Assembly (NCBI GenBank): GCA_013151635.1
Contig: JAADHV010000118.1
Span: forward strand, 1-64,000
Origin: Deltaproteobacteria bacterium
Lineage (GTDB): Bacteria; Desulfobacterota; Desulfobacteria; Desulfobacterales; Desulfobacteraceae
Direction: 5' to 3'
DNA: 64,000 nt
Shown here: piece after piece, positions 8,238 to 17,687 of the stretch
How the letters are laid out: each line of letters begins with the position of its first letter
How positions within the stretch are numbered: the stretch's first letter is position 1
The notes under the pieces: generated by a model
Seen by the model: the letters and a program-made list of their open reading frames with translations, nothing else
Told to the model about the DNA's origin: nothing
Databases searched by the model: none
Program-made: the position numbers and the translations under genes

Positions 8238-9854
8238 CTACATTCTAAATACACCAAACCCATACTCCTGATCCCTGAGGGGAGCGTTCAGGGATGCAGA
8301 AATGGCCAGCCCCAATACATCCCTTGATTTTGCAGGGTCAACAATACCGTCATCCCACAGCTGGGACGTGCTGTAATAGGCATTGCCTTCTTTAAGCGCG
8401 GCCTCAATCACAGGTTTGTTTATAAAATTTATTTCTTCCTGGGTCATGCTTTTTTGGCCTGCTCTTTTGCGCTGGTCATTGGTAATGGAAATAAGCACGT
8501 CAGCGGCCTGGCTGCCTCCCATGACACCGATCTGGGCATTGGGCCACATCCACAGCAGCCTTGGTGAATAAGCCCTGCCGCACATGGCATAATTACCCGC
8601 GCCAAAAGAGGCACCCACAATCATGGTAAATTTGGGCACACTGCAGTTGGCAACTGCATTGACCATCTTATGCCCGTCTTTTGTAATCCCGGCCCGTTCA
8701 TAATCGCTTCCCACGATGAACCCGTTAATATTCTGCAAAAAAACAAGAGGAATTTTTCGCTTGTCGCAAAGCTGGATGAACTGGGTGGCTTTCTGGGCGC
8801 TCCTGGAAAAAAGAATCCCGTTATTGGCAAGGATACCCACAGGATATCCATGGATGTTTGCCCATCCCGTGACCAGGGTTTCACCATACATTTCCTTAAA
8901 TTCCAGGAACCGTGAACCATCCACAATCCTGGCAATCACTTCCCTGATATCATAGGGCTGGGAAAGATCCGGGCTGACAATACCATACAGCTCTTTTGCG
9001 TCATATATGGGTAATTCAGGCTCGGTCATTGAAAGCGTTGATTTTTCATTGCGCGGAAGATTTTTTGTTATTTTTCTGATAATCCTTATGGCATGGGCAT
9101 CATCCTGGGCATAATAATCAGACACACCTGAATCATTGCAGTGAAGCTCAGCTCCTCCTAGATCATTGGCCAGAACTTCCTCACCTGTAGCAGCTTTCAC
9201 CAGGGGTGGTCCGCCAAGGAAAATCGCGCCATGCTGTTTTACATGTACAATCTCATCACACATGGCCACTCCATAGGCACCCCCTGCTGTGCACAATCCC
9301 ATCACCCCGACAATCTGGGGAATGCCCATCTTTGATATTCTGGCCTGGTTAAAAAATATTCTTCCTCCATCATCGATATCCGGGAAGATTTCAGACTGAA
9401 GAGGCAGATAAGCACCTGCAGAATCCATAAGGGTAATTAAAGGCAGACGGTTTTCCATGGCAATGGCCTGGCACCTCAACGTTTTTTTAACTCCCATGGG
9501 ATATATGGCGCCGCCCTTAATCGTGGCATCATTGATAGAGATCAGGCATTCCTGGCCCTCAACCACGCCAATGCCGGCAATAAGCCCTGCTTTATGTATT
9601 TTCCCATCATACATATCCTTAGCTGCCAGAGGAGCGATTTCCAGAAACGGTGTGTTTTTATCAAGCAGCAGATCCAGCTTTTTTTTTGCCGGCAGCTTGC
9701 CTGACTCTTCATGCCGTTTCAAGGCTTTGGGGGACCGTTCATTAAAAGATTTGTCCAGCTCGTTTTCAAGATCTTTAACAAGGGCTGCCATCTCTTTATA
9801 ATTTTTCTGGTACTCCTCAGAACCCACATCAACTTTACTTTCAATTACATCCAT
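8238..9854 (-). CDS. Acyl-CoA carboxylase, carboxyltransferase subunit (methylcrotonyl/geranyl-CoA type)
   Basis: 538 residues from the ATG at 9854, which follows AAAGGATG; an upstream in-frame ATG at 9884 lacks a ribosome site. Both crotonase-like halves are present. The N half contains LITLMDSAGAYLPLQ and GGAYGVAMCDEIV followed by FLGGPPLVKAATGEEV, typical of the beta subunits of methylcrotonyl- and geranyl-CoA carboxylases. The C half contains GILANNGILFSRSAQKATQF and GASFGAGNYAMCGRAY. It transfers the carboxyl group from carboxybiotin to the gamma carbon of an unsaturated acyl-CoA. It is the first structural gene after the TetR regulator. Methylcrotonyl- and geranyl-CoA specificity cannot be separated by eye. 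Confidence 0.93.
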   Translation of the reverse strand: MDVIESKVDVGSEEYQKNYKEMAALVKDLENELDKSFNERSPKALKRHEESGKLPAKKKLDLLLDKNTPFLEIAPLAAKDMYDGKIHKAGLIAGIGVVEGQECLISINDATIKGGAIYPMGVKKTLRCQAIAMENRLPLITLMDSAGAYLPLQSEIFPDIDDGGRIFFNQARISKMGIPQIVGVMGLCTAGGAYGVAMCDEIVHVKQHGAIFLGGPPLVKAATGEEVLANDLGGAELHCNDSGVSDYYAQDDAHAIRIIRKITKNLPRNEKSTLSMTEPELPIYDAKELYGIVSPDLSQPYDIREVIARIVDGSRFLEFKEMYGETLVTGWANIHGYPVGILANNGILFSRSAQKATQFIQLCDKRKIPLVFLQNINGFIVGSDYERAGITKDGHKMVNAVANCSVPKFTMIVGASFGAGNYAMCGRAYSPRLLWMWPNAQIGVMGGSQAADVLISITNDQRKRAGQKSMTQEEINFINKPVIEAALKEGNAYYSTSQLWDDGIVDPAKSRDVLGLAISASLNAPLRDQEYGFGVFRM

Positions 9855-9967
9855 AGTGCATCCTTTTAAATTATATGCGCCCATACACGCTTGATAAGAT
9901 CAGTTCAAATGATTGACTTTTATTTTTTTAAAAATTTCATAGCAGCACTTTTAAAATTCAACAAATC

Positions 9968-10624
9968 CTATTTTTCGCTTGAAGACACCTGTCTTTTGAC
10001 TGGTCGTTGCAGACTCCAGTGACCCGGATCATTTTTTGTGTTCCAAATCCCCTGGATAATTGTATCAATCAAGGGATCTATAAGTTCTTCAAGGTTTTCC
10101 GGGTTTCCGGTCATTACCCAGTTGGTTACAAGATGTTCAATGGTCCCCAGGATCATTGAACGGATTAGATATGGATTAATATCTTCCTTGAACTCACCGG
10201 TTTCAATCCCCTGGTCAATCACCCTTGTAATCTGTTTTATTCCGGCCTTGATCGCAATATGGCCCTCAGTGTCTAAAAACTTTTTATTGTGCTTTAAATA
10301 CAACATGAGAACTGCGGCAAAGTCAGGGTTTTTCCGGTAGGAGTCAATAAATAGAAAAACAATGGCCCGAAGCTTATTGGCTGCCCCCTGTATTAATTTT
10401 AAATGAAACGCCATGGTATCAAAAAGCGTTTGCGAGGACTCAGCAGGGATTGAAAATAAAAGTCCCTCTTTGGTTGAAAAATATTCATAAATCGATGCTT
10501 CGGAAATTTTGGCCTCTTTGGCAATTTCCGATATGGTTGCCTCGTTGAAACCCCTTTGGGCAAACACTTTTGTCGCTGTATTAATGATCTTTTTTTTTCT
10601 GATTTCAATCTTGTTTAGTGACAT
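9968..10624 (-). CDS. TetR-family transcriptional regulator
   Basis: 218 residues from the ATG at 10624, preceded by AAAGG; an in-frame TTG two codons earlier is less likely. The N-terminal ~50 residues form the TetR helix-turn-helix: IINTATKVFAQRGFNEATIS, then IAKEAKISEASIYEYFSTKE. The remaining helical domain (about 60-190) would bind an effector, plausibly an acyl-CoA by analogy with FadR/PsrA/LiuQ-like TetR regulators of fatty and branched acid catabolism. It is the promoter-proximal gene of the minus-strand carboxylase operon, 113 bp ahead of the carboxyltransferase, so self-regulation with the operon is likely. Confidence 0.9.
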   Translation of the reverse strand: MSLNKIEIRKKKIINTATKVFAQRGFNEATISEIAKEAKISEASIYEYFSTKEGLLFSIPAESSQTLFDTMAFHLKLIQGAANKLRAIVFLFIDSYRKNPDFAAVLMLYLKHNKKFLDTEGHIAIKAGIKQITRVIDQGIETGEFKEDINPYLIRSMILGTIEHLVTNWVMTGNPENLEELIDPLIDTIIQGIWNTKNDPGHWSLQRPVKRQVSSSEK

Positions 10625-11046
10625 GGTCAAGCCTTTGTAAATTGATTTATCATTTATATCATATACCGGATATCTATTTAAATAGAGTGAGACTATTGTT
10701 TTGTCAACAAAAAAAATGTTTGGCTATAGAAATAGTGGCCCCTGTGCATAGGGAGAGCTTATTGTTGACAAATTGAAATTTTCGATGAGCAAAGACGCCG
10801 TCTATGAGAAAACAGATTTTCAGGACCTGCCACAAATTATGACAATAAGCTGATGGGCATCAATAATAAAACTGGCAGGTCAAAATCAAATCACAATTTC
10901 AATGCATTGCAGAAATTATGACATAGTGCATGTGAAAAAAAGCAGTGCCATAAGGCGGATGACTATATTACTGAAATATTAGCAGCTTAGAGGGTCCTGA
11001 GAGATGAATCCTCAGAACAGTTAAAGCAGCTAACGGGTCATATGCG
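10625..11046. other. Non-coding stretch upstream of the TetR operon, with possible decayed coding remnant
   Basis: No intact gene. Next to the TetR start lies a perfect 12-bp palindrome CTATTTAAATAG (10674-10685) in an AT-rich tract, a candidate promoter or operator region. An inverted repeat GACCTGCCA / TGGCAGGTC (10824-10832 and 10873-10881) and an 11-base direct repeat AAATTATGACA (10834 and 10913) are also present. One plus-strand frame ending at the TAG at 10987-10989 encodes CEKKQCHKADDYITEILAA, whose C-X4-C-H resembles a class III cytochrome haem site. An in-frame TGA at 10919-10921 and no start codon suggest at best a gene relic. Confidence 0.35.
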
Positions 11047-11376
11047 TCAACAAACGACAGCTTCAAACGTCGGCGTAATACCGCCTATGATGGGTTCATA
11101 ATATCGATATTCAGTTTTTTCGTTTGTTATTTCCTCTATCTGATTTTGGATGGCCAACCGTTGTTCACTATTCATCCATATACTCCAGTCTTCGACCCGA
11201 TTCCATGTACTGATTACAAGGTATTCACCATCGCGATCCAGGCTGGAAAAAGTTTGACCTGTTATATACCCTGGCTGGACAGTGGCTCTGGATCTGAGTT
11301 CCACAATCAGGGGCGCTAACTTTGCTGCGATTTCTTTGTCTTGCAAGGTTCGCCGAATAATAATACATATACTCAT
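11047..11376 (-). CDS. Antibiotic biosynthesis monooxygenase (ABM) domain protein
   Basis: 109 residues from the ATG at 11376, which follows an excellent AGGAGG site; the longer reading upstream has none. The small alpha/beta barrel of ABM-like proteins is suggested by the pattern IRRTLQDKEIAAKLAPLIVE, then PGYITGQTFSSLDRDGEYLV, then STWNRVEDWSIWMNSEQR. The W-x5-W-x8-R arrangement is common in such dimeric monooxygenase-fold proteins, which include quinol monooxygenases and haem-degrading enzymes. The function here is unknown. It lies about 150 bp downstream of nuoN on the same strand, but its own strong ribosome site and the gap suggest separate expression. Confidence 0.75.
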   Translation of the reverse strand: MSICIIIRRTLQDKEIAAKLAPLIVELRSRATVQPGYITGQTFSSLDRDGEYLVISTWNRVEDWSIWMNSEQRLAIQNQIEEITNEKTEYRYYEPIIGGITPTFEAVVC

Positions 11377-11528
11377 AACACCCTCCTTTTTAAAAATTAT
11401 GATTAGGCAATAATTCCGATGATGATTGAGGTGGGCTGCAAGATACAGATTATTTTCAGTCCGGTTCAAATACAGCATTTTGCCGAAAGCTGAATATGAA
11501 TTATTTTAGCAATTTATCTGACTCAATG

Positions 11529-13060
11529 TCAATGATTAACATCTTGGCTTACGGTTTTGGAGACGGTAAAAGGGATTGCACGAGACGCTTTTGTTGCAAC
11601 AGGCTGCCAGTAAACACCAAAGACCAGCACAGGGATGAGAAGAACAATTATAATCCAGGTATATATGAACGATGGAGTACAGGGGAATTGGGTATCTGAT
11701 TTTTCAAAAAACATGACTTTTACAATGGCAGCATAGTAATACAGGGCAATAACCGAGTTAAGGATACCCGCAACAGCAATGGCATAATAAAGGGTACCGC
11801 CTTTATCGATCAGGGCTGAAAAAAGATAGAATTTTGCAATGAATCCGGCAAACGGCGGGATACCGGCCAGCGACAAAAGAAAAATGCTTAAGGTAACTGC
11901 CAGAAACGGAGATCTGGAAGACAATCCAAAATAATCTTTTATATCCTCGCTGCCGGTTTCTTCTCGAATGGCAATAACAATGGCAAAGGCACCCAAGTTC
12001 ATAAAAAGATAAACAAGGGCATAAAAATTGACGGAGAATATACCGTACCGGCAGAGCTTATCGTGCTGACTCCCATGAGAAGATATCCGCAATGTGCAAT
12101 CCCTGAATATGCCAGAAGGCGTTTGATATTTTTCTGGGTAAGGGCACACAAATTGCCAAGGGTCATGGTAATAATACTAAGAAGGCCTAAGATCTGCGGC
12201 CAGGGAATATTGGCAACGACTTGATTCTCAAATACAAACCCGGTAAAGACAAACCGGATAAGAACGCCAATCCCTGCAAGCTTTGGAGCAATTGAAAGAA
12301 AGGCTGTAAAAGGTGTGGGAGCGCCCTCGTACACGTCCGGACTCCACATATGAAACGGGACCATTGCAATTTTGTATCCTATGCCGGCAAAGGTGAACAA
12401 AGATGCGCAAAGAACGGTCAGTTTCAGGCCGGGTGTGGCACCCTGGGTAAAGACGAGGATAAGACCCTGTTTAATCGCAGAAAGGTCAAGTGTTCCGAAA
12501 AGGCCATAAAAATAGGAAATGCCAAACAACATAATACCGGAAACAACCCCCCCGTAAACAGCGTATTTAAGGGCGGCTTCACTGGATCGCCTGTTTTGTT
12601 TTTTAAACCCTGTCAGCGCATAGGAAGTAATGGATACAAATTCAAGACTCAAATAAAGCATGAGAAGATTGACAGACGAAACAAAAAAGCACAGGCCCAG
12701 AGCGCAAGACAGCAGGATGATTGAAAATTCTGAAAACACATCGTCCTTTATTTCATAGGATTCATAAACACACAAAAAAACAAACAGCGTACAAATCAGG
12801 ACAATGAGCTTGAAAAACCCTGCAAAGGAATCATGACTGAGCAGCCCCTGGAATAATAATGCGGTGTTTTCATCAAGGGCCTGGATAGAGAAAATCGACA
12901 GGATCAGACCTGCAACAGCAACAACGGTAATGACAAGGCGGCTTTGTTTAAACTTTTCCCAGAAACTTGCGACAATGATCAGGACAATGACACCTGTCAG
13001 GACTAATTCCGGAATGACATAGGGTATGCTTTCAAAGGCGTTCATCCATCTATCCTGCAA
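11529..13060 (-). pseudogene. nuoN: NADH-quinone oxidoreductase subunit N, frameshifted
   Basis: Antiporter-like membrane subunit of complex I. The first 339 or so residues (from 13060) read well in one frame, including YLSLEFVSITSYALTGFKKQ, KIAMVPFHMWSPDVYEGAPT and KRLLAYSGIAHCGYLLMGV. That frame then runs into a stop at about 12000. The continuation SVNFYALVYLFMNLGAFAIV is in another frame and runs to 11529 with the usual C-terminal transmembrane segments. Joining the frames near 12031-12038 restores a protein of about 510 residues, normal for NuoN. A single missing base (or two extra) explains it. All other nuo genes are intact, so a sequencing or assembly error is at least as likely as a mutation. 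Confidence 0.88.
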
Positions 13061-14657
13061 AGGGGGAAATGGTTGAAATTAAAGTATGCAATGCCTTATT
13101 TACCAGGTTGAATACCGGCATTGGATAGACACCAAAAAGGATGGTGACAAATCCCAACGGATACAGCACTATCCTCTCGCGAGCATTCAAATCCTTTAGT
13201 CCATCCCATTTTATATTAAACTCTCCCAAAAACATCCTCTGGATGGTCCATAGATAATAAGCTGCCGTGATAATCATGGCTGTGGCCGATATAATGGTAA
13301 ACACCCTGAACACAGGGAACGCCCCCAACAGAACCAGGATTTCGCCGACAAACCCTGCAAGGCCCGGAAGTCCCATGGAAGCCATGAATGCTAATCCCAT
13401 AAGGCCTGTGTATTCGGGCAGTTTGGATGCCAGCCCGCCAAAGGCATATATGTCCCGGGTGTGGGCCCTGTCATAGATCACGCCTGCAATTAAAAAAAGC
13501 ATGGGAGAAATAAGACCGTGGGACACCATCTGGAACATGGCACCGGATATCCCCTGGGGTGTCAAAGCGGCAAACCCCAGAAGAACAAACCCCATGTGGG
13601 AAACAGATGAATAGGCAATGAGTTTTTTAAGATCTGTCTGGGCCATGCAGACATAGGAGGCATAGACGATATTAATCATGCCGAAAATGGCCATGCCCGA
13701 TGCAAAAAAAGATGTGGCTTCGGGGAAAAGGCCAAAGTTGAATCTTAAAATCCCGTATGCCCCGGTTTTAAGAAGGATGCCCGCAAGGATGACAGACACA
13801 GGGGTTGGGGCTTCCACATGGGCATCGGGCAACCAGGTATGGAAGGGAAATATCGGTATTTTAATGGCAAACCCGACAAAAAGACAAATCCAGACAAGCT
13901 TGGTAAAAGCAATGGCAAATATGGGGCTTGCATGGATAAAGGTTCCCTGTTTTGCCATTTGGGAAAGAAACACAATGTTAAAGGTATGATCTGCCAATGT
14001 GCCGTCTGCCAGAGTGACAGGAGTTGAAGTATAATAGATGGCGATCATGGCAAGCAGTATTAAAAGTGATCCCACCAGCGTATATAAAAAAAACTTGATG
14101 GCTGCATATTCTTTTCTTGGACCTCCCCAGATACCGATGAGAAAAAACATAGGTAACAGCATGATCTCCCAGAAAATATAGAACTGGAAAAAATCCAGGG
14201 AACAAAAAGTCCCCATCATACCGGTTTCAAGAAAAAGAAGCAGTACCATATATCCGGGTGTCATCTTTGATGTGAAATGATTTTCATTGTGCTCCCCCCA
14301 CCAGGGGACCGATGCAATGGCTGCAATAAGGGTGATAAATGCCGTGAGTATCACCATGGAAATATTAATACCGTCCAGTCCCAGAAAATATTCAATATTA
14401 AAACTTTTTATCCATACAAACCGGTGGATAAACTGGATGGATAAAGATTGAGGATCAAAGAATTTCCATAGGATCAGCGAAAGGATAAAAACTGCTGAAG
14501 TGCTGATAAGGCAAATGGTTCTAGTAATATTGTCGAAACGCTTTTTATCCAACTTGAACGGATAGCAGAGGGCAATACCGCACATAATAGCAACGACTCC
14601 GATCACAGGGATAAATACGATCCAGGATAGTAAAAAACTGGTTGTCTGATAGTTCAT
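13050..14657 (-). CDS. nuoM: NADH-quinone oxidoreductase subunit M
   Basis: 535 residues, about 14 transmembrane segments; an Mrp-antiporter-like proton-pumping subunit of complex I. Visible family features: GLDGINISMVILTAFITLIA near residue 95, the EIMLLPMFFLIGIWGG helix with the conserved Glu, FHTWLPDAHVEAPTPVSVIL with LLKTGAYG, and KKLIAYSSVSHMGFVLLG. It begins with an ATG at 14657 behind GGGAGG and overlaps the start of nuoN by 11 bases. Part of the continuous nuo operon. Confidence 0.97.
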   Translation of the reverse strand: MNYQTTSFLLSWIVFIPVIGVVAIMCGIALCYPFKLDKKRFDNITRTICLISTSAVFILSLILWKFFDPQSLSIQFIHRFVWIKSFNIEYFLGLDGINISMVILTAFITLIAAIASVPWWGEHNENHFTSKMTPGYMVLLLFLETGMMGTFCSLDFFQFYIFWEIMLLPMFFLIGIWGGPRKEYAAIKFFLYTLVGSLLILLAMIAIYYTSTPVTLADGTLADHTFNIVFLSQMAKQGTFIHASPIFAIAFTKLVWICLFVGFAIKIPIFPFHTWLPDAHVEAPTPVSVILAGILLKTGAYGILRFNFGLFPEATSFFASGMAIFGMINIVYASYVCMAQTDLKKLIAYSSVSHMGFVLLGFAALTPQGISGAMFQMVSHGLISPMLFLIAGVIYDRAHTRDIYAFGGLASKLPEYTGLMGLAFMASMGLPGLAGFVGEILVLLGAFPVFRVFTIISATAMIITAAYYLWTIQRMFLGEFNIKWDGLKDLNARERIVLYPLGFVTILFGVYPMPVFNLVNKALHTLISTISPFAG

Positions 14658-14675
14658 TATGAATAAACCCTCCCT

Positions 14676-16829
14676 CTAGTTGAAGAAGATATAATTTACA
14701 ATTACAAGAATCACCCCTCCTGCCAGCGCCACCCCAAGATAATGCCGAAGCCTGCCGGTCTGTATTTTAATCAGATTGGCACCTGCTGTAAAAACAGTAT
14801 TGGCTGTGGCATTGACCATCCCGTCCACACCTTTGCTGTCTGCGGTTCCTGCAACAGTCCCCACAAGTTTACCAGCAAATCCCGCAAAATTGACCAGGGC
14901 ATCAATGATATGCTGGTCAATCCAGTTGAAAATCAGTCTTATGGCCATGACAAGCTTAACCATGGTGATGTGATAAAGCTCATCAATGTAATACTTATTG
15001 TAAATCAGGCGATACACCCACCTGACAGGCTTACTTTCAAAAGACAGCAATCGGGTTGGCAAGCGGCTTTCAGCATCTTTGTAAAGATAAAAAGCAGCAT
15101 AAGCGCCAAGAAACGCCAACATAACGGACAATCCCGTCAACAGCCATTCAAGGGCATGTGATCCACGGGAAAAATGCAGCAAACCCCTTGAAGACTCAAA
15201 CACAGGTTCAAGGAAATGATGAAAAAGATTGGGCATATAAAAAATTTCCGGCATGTCTGAAAATCCGACAATAGCCGAGAAAAAAGCAAGCAAAAGCAAT
15301 ACATGGGTGATACTTTTTGGCGACTCTTTGGGCAAATTTGCGGGATCACCTCGAAAGACACCTGTGAATGTCATAAAATAGGAACGAAATATGTAATAGG
15401 CTGTGCAGAGGGCGGCCGCCATACCGATACCCCAGATAAGGATTCCCATGCCGGGATAAACCATATTCTGATTAATAAAGGCCCGGTACAAAATATCATC
15501 CTTTGAAAAGAATCCCGAGAAAAACGGGAACCCTGAAATGGCAATGCAGGCAATAAGATAGGCCAGGTTGGTTTTGGGCATATACAAAGACAGCCCTCCC
15601 ATTTTGCGCATATCCTGCTCGTGGTGACAGCCGATAATCACAGAACCAGCGCATAAAAACAGGCATGCTTTAAAAAAAGCATGGGTCACCAGATGAAATA
15701 TCCCTGCAGAATATGCCCCCACCCCCACCCCGATAAACATGAAACCCAATTGGCTGATGGTGGAATAGGCCAGAACTTTTTTGATATCATACTGAAAAAA
15801 CCCGATGGTGGCGGCAAAAAGAGCTGTCACAGCACCAAAAAGAGCCACCCAGGTCATGGCAAAGGGTGACAGTGCAAACAGAAAATGAAGCCGTGCCACC
15901 ATGTAAACACCGGCTGTGACCATGGTGGCAGCATGGATCAGGGCAGATACCGGCGTCGGGCCTGCCATGGCATCGGGAAGCCATACATAGAGAGGAATCT
16001 GTGCCGACTTGCCCATGGCCCCGATAAAAAGGGCAATGCAGATAAGGGTAACAGCCGGGATATTAAACAGCGTCTTGGCCACGAAAACCTGTCTTATGGA
16101 AACATCCTGAAGTGTTTTTTCAATGTCAGCAAACACCAAAGAGGCGTAGGAATTGGGTGCATGAATTGCACTCCCGGGTGTATAAACAGCACCACTGCCC
16201 GAAGAGATGGATGCCAGGGTCCAGAACAAAATAAAAATCCCGATAACAAATCCAACATCACCAATTCGGTTAACGATAAAGGCCTTGACACCGGCCTTTG
16301 CATTATTAACATCCTTGTACCAGAACCCTATGAGAAGATAGGAGCAAAGCCCCACCCCTTCCCAGCCAATGAACATGACCAAAAAATTATCTGCTAAAAC
16401 CAGAACCAGCATGGAAAACATAAAAAGGTTAAGATATGCAAAAAATCGCCAATACCCTTCATCATCCTTCATGTAGCCTGTGGAATAAATGTGAATCAAA
16501 GACCCCACAAAAGTGATAACAAGGCACATGACAGCGGAAAGAGGGTCCAGGATGAAAGCGACATCAACCTTAAGACTGCCAATGGACAAAAAAGTCCAGG
16601 CATTGGTATAAATCGCCAAAACAGAATCATCAGCAGCCAGTTTTATGAACCCGGCCAAGGAGAGCACAAAGGATGTCACAACCGTTGCAATGGCAACAAA
16701 ATGAATATAGAATTTGTCCAGCTTTGTTTGGATAACGGCACCGAAAAATCCGTTAATCATGGCTCCCAGCAAAGGCAGAAGCGGTATGAATATCAGATAA
16801 AATGAATTGTAATAAGACCCATTGGCCAT
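14676..16829 (-). CDS. nuoL: NADH-quinone oxidoreductase subunit L
   Basis: 717 residues, the largest membrane subunit of complex I, with about 15 transmembrane helices plus the long C-terminal lateral helix region (residues ~560-717). Motifs: LDPLSAVMCLVITFVGSLIH, GWEGVGLCSYLLIGFW, PLYVWLPDAMAGPTPVSALIHAATMVTAGVY in pieces, and KKVLAYSTISQLGFMFIG. It pumps protons in the antiporter arm. It follows nuoK with a gap of four bases and precedes nuoM, the canonical order. Confidence 0.97.
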   Translation of the reverse strand: MANGSYYNSFYLIFIPLLPLLGAMINGFFGAVIQTKLDKFYIHFVAIATVVTSFVLSLAGFIKLAADDSVLAIYTNAWTFLSIGSLKVDVAFILDPLSAVMCLVITFVGSLIHIYSTGYMKDDEGYWRFFAYLNLFMFSMLVLVLADNFLVMFIGWEGVGLCSYLLIGFWYKDVNNAKAGVKAFIVNRIGDVGFVIGIFILFWTLASISSGSGAVYTPGSAIHAPNSYASLVFADIEKTLQDVSIRQVFVAKTLFNIPAVTLICIALFIGAMGKSAQIPLYVWLPDAMAGPTPVSALIHAATMVTAGVYMVARLHFLFALSPFAMTWVALFGAVTALFAATIGFFQYDIKKVLAYSTISQLGFMFIGVGVGAYSAGIFHLVTHAFFKACLFLCAGSVIIGCHHEQDMRKMGGLSLYMPKTNLAYLIACIAISGFPFFSGFFSKDDILYRAFINQNMVYPGMGILIWGIGMAAALCTAYYIFRSYFMTFTGVFRGDPANLPKESPKSITHVLLLLAFFSAIVGFSDMPEIFYMPNLFHHFLEPVFESSRGLLHFSRGSHALEWLLTGLSVMLAFLGAYAAFYLYKDAESRLPTRLLSFESKPVRWVYRLIYNKYYIDELYHITMVKLVMAIRLIFNWIDQHIIDALVNFAGFAGKLVGTVAGTADSKGVDGMVNATANTVFTAGANLIKIQTGRLRHYLGVALAGGVILVIVNYIFFN

Positions 16830-16833
16830 TATA

Positions 16834-17169
16834 TTATTCTCTTAATGTGGTTAACTCTTCCATATCTATTGTTTTATTAAAATTGCGGTAAATGGCCATA
16901 ACGATGGCCAGGGCGACTGCACACTCAAGGGCGGCCAGCACTATACAAAACAAAGCAAACACATGACCATCAATCCCGCCTTGGAGCGACTGGCTTGAAA
17001 AATGGGCAAATGCTAAAAAATTGATATTGGCTGAGTTCAGTATCAGCTCCACCCCCATAAGGACACCCACGGCATTTCGCCTGGTGATCACGCAAAGGAT
17101 GCCGCATGCAAACAATAATGCACCAACGATGAGAAAATGAACAAGACTGGGTGTCATTTGGGGCATCAT
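16834..17169 (-). CDS. nuoK: NADH-quinone oxidoreductase subunit K
   Basis: 111 residues, three transmembrane helices, the usual length for NuoK. The second helix carries GVLMGVELILNSANINFLAF with the essential Glu, and the third carries a Glu in AALECAVALAIVMAIYRN. Its ATG overlaps the nuoJ stop as ATGA, indicating translational coupling. It belongs to the proton channel of complex I. Confidence 0.97.
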   Translation of the reverse strand: MMPQMTPSLVHFLIVGALLFACGILCVITRRNAVGVLMGVELILNSANINFLAFAHFSSQSLQGGIDGHVFALFCIVLAALECAVALAIVMAIYRNFNKTIDMEELTTLRE

Positions 17170-17687
17170 TTAGCATCTCCTTTTGAATTAATTTTATGCC
17201 TTGCAATCACAACAGCCCCCATGAGCCCGACAAGAATCAGGATGGAGATCACTTCAAAAGGGAGCAGCCACCTGCTTAAAAGAGAGTTCCCAATGGCAGC
17301 GGTGGTGGGGGAAAACTCTATGACATCTTTAATTGGCCACTGGCCGGATACGGCAATATAGATCAGGATGACGGCAAAACAACATGTAACAACAAACCCT
17401 GGTATAAACTGAACTGACCGGTTTGAAATCTTGACATCGGATATCCTTGAGGAAAGCATGACGGCAAACAGGATCAAAACCAGGGTACCCCCCACATAGA
17501 CCAGAACCTGGGTAGCTGCAATAAAGTCTGCCGATAAAAGGACAAAGAGCCCTGCGACACCTATAAACGTATACACCAGCGCAAAGGCGCACCTGACAAT
17601 ATTTTTCGATACGGCCACATATGCTGCGGACCCGACAACCATGACAGCCAGGAGATAGAACAAAACAGCATAGATGATAGTATTCAA
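17166..17687 (-). CDS. nuoJ: NADH-quinone oxidoreductase subunit J
   Basis: 173 residues with five predicted transmembrane helices. The family core AATQVLVYVGGTLVLILFAVM is visible at about residues 55-75. The likely start is a TTG at 17687 that overlaps the nuoI stop as TTGA, with AAAGGA upstream; there is no ATG at this place. It overlaps nuoK by four bases downstream. Membrane arm of complex I. Confidence 0.94.
   Translation of the reverse strand: MNTIIYAVLFYLLAVMVVGSAAYVAVSKNIVRCAFALVYTFIGVAGLFVLLSADFIAATQVLVYVGGTLVLILFAVMLSSRISDVKISNRSVQFIPGFVVTCCFAVILIYIAVSGQWPIKDVIEFSPTTAAIGNSLLSRWLLPFEVISILILVGLMGAVVIARHKINSKGDAK

Noticed and set aside
9870-9897. TTATCA-16-TATAAT promoter before the carboxyltransferase gene on the minus strand
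   Set aside because: The start site would fall on or in the ribosome-binding site, leaving almost no leader, so it is unlikely to drive the gene at 9854.
10919-10921. Sec codon in the cytochrome-like fragment
   Set aside because: No start codon, no family support and no hairpin; treated as a possible relic only.
12000-12040. Selenocysteine as explanation for the nuoN break
   Set aside because: The downstream homologous sequence is in a different frame, so a recoded stop cannot restore it; no SECIS-like hairpin was seen.
11529-12149. Separate 206-residue protein starting MCPYPEKYQTPSG
   Set aside because: Its first ~45 residues are an out-of-frame reading of nuoN; the rest is the NuoN C-terminus. 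It is the second half of a frameshifted nuoN.
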